Shown piece after piece: positions 1-6,049 of a stretch of DNA of 41,490 nucleotides. The translations under genes and the position numbers were made by a program. How positions within the stretch are numbered: the stretch's first letter is position 1; every line of letters begins with the position of its first letter. The stretch is from an uncultured Alphaproteobacteria bacterium (GTDB lineage Bacteria; Pseudomonadota; Alphaproteobacteria; Rs-D84): NCBI GenBank assembly GCA_937888635.1, contig CALARG010000053.1:1-41490 (forward strand), written 5' to 3'. The notes under the pieces were generated by a model. The model saw nothing but the letters and a program-made list of their open reading frames with translations. It searched no databases and was not told the origin of the DNA.

Positions 1-102
1 TAAAAAATGGCGGAAATGTGAGTGGTGTAGCGATTTTTGTTAAAGTGAATTTTGTATTTAATCTGATTAACGCTTATGGACAATTTTACATATACTAGAC
101 AT

Positions 103-331
103 AGAAAATTGGTGTGCTGTGGGAAGTGGCGGATTTCTGCGGGGTGCGTGAGGGAAAATACTTTGTGCGTCGTGGTGGTGATGGACACCTAGATGGGGGT
201 CCGACCCGCAGGCAAAAGGCAGACGGGCGGATGCCGGTCCCCCGAAGTTTTAACGAAGGGGGATTTGCCCAGGGGAATGAAGCGCAGCGGAATCAGTCTT
301 TCTAATGGCTAATCCAGAATGATTCTTTTAT
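103..331 (+). ncRNA. Structured small RNA candidate (6S-like rod?)
   Basis: A G-rich block of about 200 nt stands out from AT-rich flanks and has no convincing protein. A TATACT -10 box lies at 91-96, giving a start near 103; no clear -35 is visible. The ends pair: AGAAA 103-107 with TTTCT 299-303, then TGCTGTG 115-121 with CGCAGCG 283-289 (two G-T pairs). Inside, TCCCCC 238-243 can pair either with GGGGG 195-199 or with GGGGGA 258-263, so two folds compete. A terminator-like hairpin (GAATCA 290-295 with TGATTC 320-325, TTCT 300-303 with AGAA 316-319) is followed by a T-rich tail. Length and paired ends resemble 6S RNA, but no diagnostic 6S, SRP, RNase P or tmRNA motif was recognised. The alternative is a cis-acting leader of the gene at 381. 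Confidence 0.45.
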
Positions 332-350
332 TTTGTAAATATCACAAATA

Positions 351-359
351 TGATATAAT
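351..359 (+). promoter_or_regulatory. Extended -10 promoter of the 381 gene
   Basis: TGATATAAT at 351-359 is an extended -10 box, 21 nt before the GTG start at 381. A start near 366 would leave a leader of about 15 nt containing the AAAGGGG ribosome site. The -35 is weak. Its place after the RNA terminator suggests the protein gene has its own promoter. Confidence 0.5.
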
Positions 360-380
360 TCCAAGAGAAAGGGGTTTGTT

Positions 381-1844
381 GTGGGTGAAATTGAAAAGTT
401 TAAGGCGGCCATTGAATCATTGTTGGCAAAGACAGAGTCGGGTTTGGCAGAAAATCAAGATAAAAAAGAAGCGGAAATAATGGCAGATACCAATAATTGG
501 TGTTGTGTACATGCCACATGTTATAAGCCGATACAAAATAAAGATGGTAATTTTGTTATACCTTCTACGGCGATGGCTACTGGTGGAAAAGGTAGAGGTG
601 GGGGGCGAAATACAGTTCATTTTACGTTAAATCATGTTGTTGAAAATCATAATTATGGTGAATGGGATGAAATGCCATATGTAATCTTTGCACGATATAA
701 TGATGTTGTTAAAGAAAATGGAGAACCTGTTGGTATTTGTTTGTCTGATACTTATTTTTCAACGGATATAGATAAAGGTTTGGTTTTGCCGAAAGAAAGT
801 ACCTATTTTATTCGTCCGTCAAATATAAATGATGAAAACTTGTATAAAATTGGTGAAAATGAAGCCACTTATAAAGCGTGTGATTTTACAGATGAAGAAA
901 CAAAAATTATTTTAACGATGTTAACATCAGAAGAACGTGAAAAGTATGACATGCTGATGAATGGTGTTTTTAGAAATAGTGCGGAATTTAGAAAAGCATT
1001 GGGAAAAGAAGAACGTGTAAAACGATTATATGAACAAATAAAAGCCAAAGGACCAGAAAGTGAAAAAGCATTTTTACGGGGATTAATGGCAGATAAACGA
1101 GATTTGATATTGGCTAAAGTTTTACGGGATTTTGTGACACGTATTGCCATGAAACAAAAAGGATTTGAGTATATTGATAAAGGGTTGGCCAAGGCGGGTG
1201 GTGGTACTTTTATTGCGAAATCCTTGGTTGGAAAGGTTGTAGAGGATGTAGCCATTAATAAAAAAGTACCAACAACTTCGGGTGCGCATTACTTTTCACC
1301 GTATGGGTATGAGGGGTTGCAAGAAGCTTTTTGCGGTTTTGGGGATGAAGTAGACGAAATTATAAATGAAAATAATATGGATAGGTTGTTTTCTAAAGTT
1401 TATTTAGCTGGCAGTTCTTTGATGACAAAGTGGATGTATGATATAGTTGTAAAAAAGATAGCGCCAAGTAATTATTATGATGATGTATATGAATCTAGGT
1501 TTAAGGATTATAAACAAAGACGTATGGAAGAATATAATAGAAATACCCCAGAACATCGGGAAAGATATGGGTATGATAAATTATCTATTCAGCAATATGA
1601 TAATATTGAGGCTTTTGATCCCTTGTTAGCAAAAGCACTGAGAAGACATGTTGAAGTACAGTGTGACAGATTAACAAAATGGCGAACAGAAATGGAACAC
1701 AACCCAAGGTTTCAAAAATTATTGAAAAAAATAAAAGACTATGAGTGTGGAAATTTTAAAGATTTATGCGAATTTTTAGAACCGTCAATTGAGGTTGATG
1801 ATGTTCTGGTAAACGCTTTTCGTCATAGTGGTCGTGATAGTTAA
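381..1844 (+). CDS. Hypothetical protein, 487 aa, unknown family
   Basis: No family was recognised. The start is GTG at 381, chosen because AAAGGGG at 370-376 gives a good ribosome site. There is no signal peptide and no membrane segment; the protein looks soluble and cytoplasmic. The first 35 residues are helical and charged. Residues about 40-145 look like a compact globular domain with paired Cys (NNWCCVHATCY) and a striking HFTLNH segment; the rest is mostly charged helices (for example EEREKYDMLMNG, KDYKQRRMEEYNR). A Gly-rich stretch near residue 275 (AKAGGGTFIAKS) could be a loop or nucleotide site, but no Walker motif is present. Base use is more AT-rich than the housekeeping genes here, which may mean lineage-specific or acquired DNA. 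It stands alone between a small RNA and a convergent orphan gene. Confidence 0.8.
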   Translation: MGEIEKFKAAIESLLAKTESGLAENQDKKEAEIMADTNNWCCVHATCYKPIQNKDGNFVIPSTAMATGGKGRGGGRNTVHFTLNHVVENHNYGEWDEMPYVIFARYNDVVKENGEPVGICLSDTYFSTDIDKGLVLPKESTYFIRPSNINDENLYKIGENEATYKACDFTDEETKIILTMLTSEEREKYDMLMNGVFRNSAEFRKALGKEERVKRLYEQIKAKGPESEKAFLRGLMADKRDLILAKVLRDFVTRIAMKQKGFEYIDKGLAKAGGGTFIAKSLVGKVVEDVAINKKVPTTSGAHYFSPYGYEGLQEAFCGFGDEVDEIINENNMDRLFSKVYLAGSSLMTKWMYDIVVKKIAPSNYYDDVYESRFKDYKQRRMEEYNRNTPEHRERYGYDKLSIQQYDNIEAFDPLLAKALRRHVEVQCDRLTKWRTEMEHNPRFQKLLKKIKDYECGNFKDLCEFLEPSIEVDDVLVNAFRHSGRDS

Positions 1845-1863
1845 AAAATGCACGTCTATGTTT

Positions 1864-1886
1864 TCCCGGTGTTTCGGGATTTTTTA
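1864..1886 (+). terminator. Rho-independent terminator after the 381 gene
   Basis: TCCCG 1864-1868 pairs with CGGGA 1875-1879 across a six-base loop, followed by TTTTTT. It lies 20 nt after the stop codon. Confidence 0.65.
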
Positions 1887-1929
1887 TTTTGTAAAAATTT
1901 TCCGATTTCGCCCGAATGGGCGGTGGGGA

Positions 1930-2811
1930 TTATCGTGTGTTTTGCTTTTCTTTGTTAAATGCAGACAGGATTTCTGTGGCATTATGATGCATATGTTGTT
2001 GGATGGTACGAAATGATGCTTTTTCTCCAATTTGAATCCAGCCACGGGGGTATTTTTCAAACTGTTTGGTTTTTGGATTGTATGAAATAAACGTGCTGTA
2101 AAATATTGCTGTTAAATCATACGGATCGTCATCTTCATCAATCTGGGACGAATGTTTAGGTTGGTGGGTGTATGTTCCCCAAGTATATACTGTGGGGATG
2201 CTGGCGATAAATGCCAATTTACGACCATTGAAATCTGGGTGTGATTCTAACAAGTGTTTTATGTTGGATAGTGCTTCTTCTCTGCTATCTTTTTGGTAGT
2301 CTGGATTGTGGTAAAAATGGCGTAAGTACAAATGTCCCCAACGCACATTTAACATTTGTTGAACCATTTGTGGTGTTAGATCTGTGATTTCATAAGATTT
2401 GGTTGTTGTTTCAACTGGTACTGCAGTTTTATTTACAGTAGGCGTTGTTGTCTGTGGATGGTTTTGAACATTTTTCAACTGCCAATTTTTTATAGATTCC
2501 AATATGTTCAAAATCTGTTCCGCCCTTTGTGGGGATGGTTTGTTGTCGGGGGGTAGATAGTTCCAATGAATTTTTTGCCGCCAAAGTTCTATTTGTTTTA
2601 TAACATCATATATCTGGGGTGTGTTTTTAATGTGTGTTGATATCATCAATGGATACCAGTAACGAAATCTGTCATGGCATGCTTTGTGGCTGTATTTTAT
2701 GTTTGATATGGTCAGTTGTCTAAATAAATCATCAGGGCATTTTGAACGAAATTCTTGGTAGGTATCTTGGCCCATATAAATATGTACATAACGCTTGTTC
2801 TGTTTTGACAT
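1930..2811 (-). CDS. Hypothetical protein, 293 aa, orphan
   Basis: No family was recognised. The chosen start is the ATG at 2809-2811 (MSKQNKRYVHIYMGQD), because AAAAGAG precedes it; an in-frame ATG 57 nt upstream would add an unlikely Cys/Lys-rich tail. The protein is rich in Tyr, His, Gln and Trp. Residues 1-120 form a first part with many aromatic residues (YKACHDRFRYWYPLM-like); a Thr/Pro/Val-rich linker spans about 125-145; a second part (about 150-293) includes LTPQMVQQMLNVRWGHLYLRHF and an acidic stretch QIDEDDDPYDL. No signal peptide or membrane segment is present. It converges on the 381 gene and is divergent from the RgpF-like gene. It may be an anchor or adaptor protein, but this is only a guess. 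Confidence 0.75.
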   Translation of the reverse strand: MSKQNKRYVHIYMGQDTYQEFRSKCPDDLFRQLTISNIKYSHKACHDRFRYWYPLMISTHIKNTPQIYDVIKQIELWRQKIHWNYLPPDNKPSPQRAEQILNILESIKNWQLKNVQNHPQTTTPTVNKTAVPVETTTKSYEITDLTPQMVQQMLNVRWGHLYLRHFYHNPDYQKDSREEALSNIKHLLESHPDFNGRKLAFIASIPTVYTWGTYTHQPKHSSQIDEDDDPYDLTAIFYSTFISYNPKTKQFEKYPRGWIQIGEKASFRTIQQHMHHNATEILSAFNKEKQNTR

Positions 2812-2938
2812 GTTTGACTCTTTTAATCTTTTACATAAGTTTTTTAGCATAAAATTGCAGATTTGCAAGCGGTGTGGTGGTTTTTTATTGCGGGGGTGGG
2901 TTGGGGCAGGCTAATATAATAAAAAAAAGGTTCAGGTT

Positions 2939-3733
2939 ATGACACGGCGGTTATTTATTTTTGCAGCATATGATAAAGATAATGTTGTTGATGATTCTGT
3001 GATGTTTTATTTGCGGGCTTTGTCGGGGATGGGGGATATTGTTTTTATGGCGGACAATGATTTGTCTGATGATGAATTGGCGCGTGTTAGAAAGGTGCCA
3101 AATGTATTATATGCCGGGGCGATGCGACATGGGGAATATGATTTTGGTTCATATCGGCGTGCCTTTGGCTGGGCGAAAAATGCAGAAATATTAAATAATT
3201 ATGATTGGGTTTGGTTTGTCAATGATTCTGTGTATGGGCCAATTGGTGATTTGAAGGGTTGTCTGGCGTGGCTGGAATCAGGTGGGGCGCAATTCGTTGG
3301 TATGGTGGCAAATTCTGATAAAAATACGCCGCCACATATTCAATCTTGGTTTATGGGTATTTGTCACGATTTAGCATTGCAAGATTTTGTACAGGATTTC
3401 TGGCAGTCTGTGACAAAGTTAGAAAATAAAAATCAAATTTGTATGAAGTACGAGGTTGGATTTTCCGAACTGGTGCGTGCGCATGGCATTGGGTTCAAGG
3501 CATTGTTGGTGCAAAACAGTCATAAATGCAATATGGTTTACAGAAAGCCATATCGTGCGTTGCGGCGCGGATTGCCGTTTATAAAAAGGTCTGGGTTGAA
3601 AAATATGTTTGATTTTGGTGTTGTGGCACGGTTTGTGAAAAATCAAAATTTATTAAACGCGATAATTGAAAATGCTAAACGTCATAATATTGTGTTTCGT
3701 AGGCAGTCGTGGATAAAAAGATTGTTTTGGTAA
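2939..3733 (+). CDS. RgpF-family (rhamnan synthesis protein F-like) protein
   Basis: This 264-aa protein matches the RgpF family (rhamnan synthesis F, PF05045), whose members act in building rhamnose-containing surface polysaccharides and LPS O-chains. Family hallmarks seen are YDFGSYRRAF at about residues 67-76, a WFVNDSVYGPI block near 91-101 and HIQSWFMG near 134-141. The N-terminus LFIFAAYDKDNVVDDSVMFYL is also typical. A soluble, cytoplasmic glycosyltransferase-like role is expected; substrate cannot be told. The start ATG at 2939 follows AAAAGG, with TATAAT at 2915-2920 as a probable -10. It stands alone: no other polysaccharide genes are adjacent, so its partners must lie elsewhere. 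The basic C-terminus (RRQSWIKRLFW) may touch membrane. Confidence 0.75.
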   Translation: MTRRLFIFAAYDKDNVVDDSVMFYLRALSGMGDIVFMADNDLSDDELARVRKVPNVLYAGAMRHGEYDFGSYRRAFGWAKNAEILNNYDWVWFVNDSVYGPIGDLKGCLAWLESGGAQFVGMVANSDKNTPPHIQSWFMGICHDLALQDFVQDFWQSVTKLENKNQICMKYEVGFSELVRAHGIGFKALLVQNSHKCNMVYRKPYRALRRGLPFIKRSGLKNMFDFGVVARFVKNQNLLNAIIENAKRHNIVFRRQSWIKRLFW

Positions 3734-3735
3734 TT

Positions 3736-4398
3736 TTAAAAATTATTGCCGACAGAGTTATATCTTTTGTGGATACAGCCTATTGCAGTTTTATGAACGC
3801 CAGATGTTATTTCATAGTATACATGTCGGCCATCGCGTGTAGATTTTACAAAATCGTCTTCGTATAATTTTTTTAAATATTGTGATGTTATTGGTTGGGC
3901 TAATTTTGTTGCGTGTGCAATATCGCATACACATGATGGGCCGGCGTATAACAAGTATTCTAGAATTCGCATTTTATCAATGTGGGCAAACAGTTTTATG
4001 CGATTTGCAATCATTGTGGTATAGTCTGTTGGCAGAATTTCGCGAAAATCATCGCGCAGGTATTCCAGTTGGTCAGTCATGTGACCGAATAATTTTCGCA
4101 TGCATACAAATATACTGGCCGGGTATTCTTGGCATATTTCATAATATACAAATATTCCGCGACGGTGTGTGCGTACCAGATTAGTATCACGCATTTTGCG
4201 CAGGTGCTGGGATATTATCATTTGTTCTGTGGACAGATGTTCGGAAATTTGGGATACAGAAGATACACCGTTGACATCCAGAAATTCTAGTATGCGCAAT
4301 CGTATGGGGTGGGATATATATCCAATACCACGCGCGGCACGCGTCATAATGTCTGGGGGTAATAAACTTTGAATATGTGGTTCTGGCATCAATAGCAT
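3736..4398 (-). CDS. Tandem ArsR-type winged-helix regulator
   Basis: This is a 220-aa transcription regulator made of two ArsR-like winged-helix domains in one chain. Domain 1 (about residues 20-80) reads ISHPIRLRILEFLDVNG, then QISEHLSTEQMIISQHLRKM, then a wing RRGIFVYYEI. Domain 2 (about 125-205) repeats the pattern: HIDKMRILEYLLYAGPSC, then DIAHATKLAQPITSQYLKKL, then a wing RDGRHVYYEI. Normal ArsR proteins have one such domain and act as homodimers, so this protein may bind as a built-in pseudo-dimer. Two Cys near SCVCDIAH (ArsR metal-site region, helix 3 start) hint at metal or redox sensing. TTGCAC 4428-4433 and TAAGAT 4405-4410 (17 bp apart) end 6 nt before the ATG, so the mRNA is probably leaderless. 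It is divergent from the membrane-protein gene at 4509, its likely target. Confidence 0.8.
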   Translation of the reverse strand: MLLMPEPHIQSLLPPDIMTRAARGIGYISHPIRLRILEFLDVNGVSSVSQISEHLSTEQMIISQHLRKMRDTNLVRTHRRGIFVYYEICQEYPASIFVCMRKLFGHMTDQLEYLRDDFREILPTDYTTMIANRIKLFAHIDKMRILEYLLYAGPSCVCDIAHATKLAQPITSQYLKKLYEDDFVKSTRDGRHVYYEITSGVHKTAIGCIHKRYNSVGNNF

Positions 4399-4440
4399 GT
4401 GTTTATCTTAACAATTTTTTTTAACGGGTGCAAATACTTA

Positions 4441-4494
4441 TTGACTTTTTAATATGTATTGAAAATAATATATGTTGTTCGTTATTATACAACA
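4441..4494 (+). promoter_or_regulatory. Promoter and dyad operator before the 4509 gene
   Basis: TTGACT at 4441-4446 is a -35, with an AT-rich -10 (ATAATA or TAATAT) at 4465-4471. Just downstream, TGTTGT 4473-4478 and ACAACA 4489-4494 form a perfect six-base dyad with a 10-base spacer. This sits where a repressor would block transcription and is the best candidate operator for the divergent tandem-ArsR protein (inference). Confidence 0.5.
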
Positions 4495-4508
4495 GGAAGG
4501 AGATTTTT

Positions 4509-5006
4509 ATGCGTAAGTTGTTATTGGCATTGTTGGCGTTGATACCGTCATCTGTTATGGCAAATCCGGCGTGTCCGGTTTGTACAATTGCCATTGGGGC
4601 AGGGCTGGATATCGCGCGCCGATTGGGCGTGCCAGACAGTGTGGTTGGCCTGTGGGCAGGGGCGTTGTTAACACTGTTGGGGTATTGGATGCTGAAATGG
4701 ATGGATAAGAAAAACTGGCGCTTTCCGGGGCGTGATGCGATTGTGATTATATTGTCGGTTGCGATGATTGGCTTTGTATATCTGGGGACGGTTAAATATA
4801 ATCCGGTGTCTATTTGTGGTGCCTTTGTTATGGACCCGGTATTGTTTGGGACGCTTTGTGGTGCGCTGATATTTATTTTGACAGATAAACTGTATCAATG
4901 GATGAAGGCAAAAAATGGTGGGCATGCACACTTTCCGTTTGAAAAAGTGGTGTTGCCAGTGGTTGCATTGGCCTTGGTCAGTTGGCTGATGATTACGTGT
5001 TTATAG
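4509..5006 (+). CDS. Membrane protein with N-terminal CPVC motif
   Basis: A 165-aa inner-membrane protein of unknown function. The start ATG at 4509 follows AGGAAGGAG at an ideal distance. Residues 1-19 look like a signal peptide (MRKLLLALLALIPSSVMA), cleaved before NPACPVCTIAIGAG. The CPVC motif would then lie at the outside face near the new N-terminus, where it could bind metal or do thiol exchange. Four further hydrophobic segments follow (about 48-64, 77-95, 110-128 and 145-163), with a short Lys-rich loop between the first two and HAHF before the last. I have the impression of similar CPxC membrane proteins in ultra-small bacteria, but could not check. Context: under a tandem ArsR regulator and 25 nt before a helical cytoplasmic protein, so probably a two-gene operon tied to metal or redox stress. 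Confidence 0.75.
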   Translation: MRKLLLALLALIPSSVMANPACPVCTIAIGAGLDIARRLGVPDSVVGLWAGALLTLLGYWMLKWMDKKNWRFPGRDAIVIILSVAMIGFVYLGTVKYNPVSICGAFVMDPVLFGTLCGALIFILTDKLYQWMKAKNGGHAHFPFEKVVLPVVALALVSWLMITCL

Positions 5007-5031
5007 GATTTTTAAGAAAGGGGAAAATAAA

Positions 5032-5598
5032 ATGAAGAAAATTGAATCTGTTCAGGAATTTGTTGAAAAATTAGATGCGGCAAAGAAAGTTAATCCAAAA
5101 GATTTGTCGTCGGACCAGGATTTGACAATTGGCATTATGAACCTGATTTCAATTGAAGAACATTTGATGTTTTCAGGTGCAAAGACAGGTAAAACAGAAT
5201 TTTATGACCTGATTAACGAAGTGCGTGAAATGCGCAAGAATGCAATGCTGAAAATTATCCCATCGTATGAGGGGGAAGTTTGGTGTATTTCCAAGCATTT
5301 ATTGGCAGCGTCTATGCGCGTGTTTGAAGTTGGAACCAAGGCGTTAGCCGCCGGTGATAAGCAGACCGCGTACGATTTGTTTGATCAATCCTATGGCCTG
5401 TATTGCATGTTCTGGGGGCTGAATATGGGGATGTTGTCTGGTGAAGCCAAAGATGTAAAATATGTAAAAACATCTAAAAAAGTTGCGCCAGCCAAGGCGG
5501 CACCCATTGCCACACCCGTTGCAAAGTCAGAAGAAAAGGGCAGTATGAGCAAGTTGAAAAGTTGGGTTAGGAATGCGGTTAACTGCTGCATAGAATAA
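5032..5598 (+). CDS. Conserved helical protein, 188 aa, unknown function
   Basis: A soluble, mostly helical protein. AAAGGGG precedes the ATG at 5032. Residues 1-140 form an all-helix domain with SIEEHLMFSGAKTGKTEFYD, then NEVREMRKNAMLK, then WCISKHLLAASMRVFEVGTKAL, then a TPR-like pair AYDLFDQSYGLYCMFWGLN. A low-complexity Ala/Pro/Lys linker (about 155-170) leads to a short C-terminal helix SKLKSWVRNAVNCCIE that ends in two Cys. The pattern EEHL...E..H could hold a metal like hemerythrin-type bundles, but the full set of ligands is not evident. It lies 25 nt after the CPVC membrane protein and is followed directly by a long palindrome, so the two genes probably form one transcript. Function unknown. 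Confidence 0.75.
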   Translation: MKKIESVQEFVEKLDAAKKVNPKDLSSDQDLTIGIMNLISIEEHLMFSGAKTGKTEFYDLINEVREMRKNAMLKIIPSYEGEVWCISKHLLAASMRVFEVGTKALAAGDKQTAYDLFDQSYGLYCMFWGLNMGMLSGEAKDVKYVKTSKKVAPAKAAPIATPVAKSEEKGSMSKLKSWVRNAVNCCIE

Positions 5599-5602
5599 AA
5601 TA

Positions 5603-5725
5603 AAAATTAAATCTAATGGCGTATCTAAAGTGAATGGGGGAATCGTAGTGTACAAATGCTACATGAGATTCCCCCATTCACTTTAGATACGCCATTAGAT
5701 TTAATTTTATCCCGTTGCAAGGGGG
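5603..5725 (+). repeat. Palindromic element copy 1 (perfect 42-bp arms)
   Basis: The arms 5603-5644 and 5667-5708 are perfectly complementary over 42 bp. The 22-base loop (5645-5666) has its own GTAG/CTAC stem. The outer arm holds the shared blocks TCTAATGGCGTATCTA, the inner arm (about 17 bp) is the variable part, ending GGGGGAATC. A short tail CCCGTTGCAAGGGG at 5711-5724 follows, shared by other copies. It begins 4 nt after the stop codon of the preceding gene. Compared with the other copies the loop is in reverse orientation while the tail is not. It may act as a transcript end or 3' stabiliser. Confidence 0.9.
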
Positions 5726-5737
5726 ATTTTTTTATTC

Positions 5738-5765
5738 TTGCTTTTTATGTGTGTGACGTTATAAT
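5738..5765 (+). promoter_or_regulatory. Promoter of tRNA-Thr / aspS transcript
   Basis: TTGCTT 5738-5743 and TATAAT 5760-5765 are 16 bp apart. The expected start is 8-9 nt before the tRNA. No second promoter or terminator is evident between the tRNA and aspS, so the T-box leader and aspS are probably made from this promoter. Confidence 0.7.
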
Positions 5766-5780
5766 TGGGAAAGTTTTGTT

Positions 5781-5854
5781 GCCCTAATAGTCTAGTGGTA
5801 AAACACGTCCTTGGTAAGGACGAGTCGCAAGTCCGATTCTTGCTTAGGGCACCA
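5781..5854 (+). tRNA. tRNA-Thr (anticodon GGT)
   Basis: A full cloverleaf: acceptor GCCCTAA/TTAGGGC, anticodon stem CGTCC/GGACG around TTGGTAA (anticodon GGT), T-stem GCAAG/CTTGC, discriminator A and encoded CCA. Oddities: the T-loop is TCCGATT, with C where nearly all tRNAs have T (pseudouridine) at position 55, and the D-stem GTCT/AAAC holds a C-A mismatch. It may be a normal tRNA of a divergent lineage or a less used copy. Confidence 0.88.
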
Positions 5855-5865
5855 GATTTTATGAG

Positions 5866-5996
5866 GCTGAACTAATCGTGTTGATGTGATTGACGACCAC
5901 GGAATGATTTGTCAGTTTTGGCTAAGTTATAAATCAGGGTGGCACCGCGCAGCCATTTTGACTTGCGCCCCTGAAATTTAACAAATGTGTGGGTGC
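5866..5996 (+). promoter_or_regulatory. T-box-type leader (tRNA-Asp sensing) of aspS
   Basis: The T-box consensus AGGGTGGCACCGCG stands at 5936-5949. It folds as the textbook antiterminator: TCAGGG 5934-5939 with CCCTGA 5969-5974, a seven-base bulge TGGCACC 5940-5946, and GCGCA 5947-5951 with TGCGC 5964-5968. The UGGC of the bulge is complementary to GCCA, the 3' end expected for tRNA-Asp (discriminator G). Upstream is a short stem: GCTGAACT 5866-5873 with AGTTTTGGC 5914-5922, then CGTG 5877-5880 with CACG 5898-5901; GAC Asp codons at 5892-5894 and 5895-5897 lie at the top, as candidate specifiers. GCGCCC 5965-5970 can instead pair with GGGTGC 5991-5996, giving a competing fold. No clear U-run terminator follows, so the output step (transcription or translation) is not settled. 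Stem I is far shorter than in classical T-boxes. Confidence 0.8.
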
Positions 5997-6049
5997 CGGA
6001 ATTCCAAAAAAATTTTCGTTGCCCCGCAAAAATAAAAAAAGGGACCGAA

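Noticed and set aside
114..305. A 63-codon open frame inside the first small RNA
   Set aside because: No ribosome site, odd Gly/Arg-rich composition, and the stretch is better explained by paired RNA ends and hairpins.
5603..5725. Reading palindrome copies as ordinary rho-independent terminators
   Set aside because: They are far longer than terminators, have conserved loops, and the T-run does not follow the hairpin directly; a terminating role is still possible as a side effect.
5987..6049. A GTG start for aspS at 5987
   Set aside because: It would begin inside the T-box region, lacks a ribosome site, and adds 21 residues not part of AspRS; ATG 6050 has AAAGGGA upstream.
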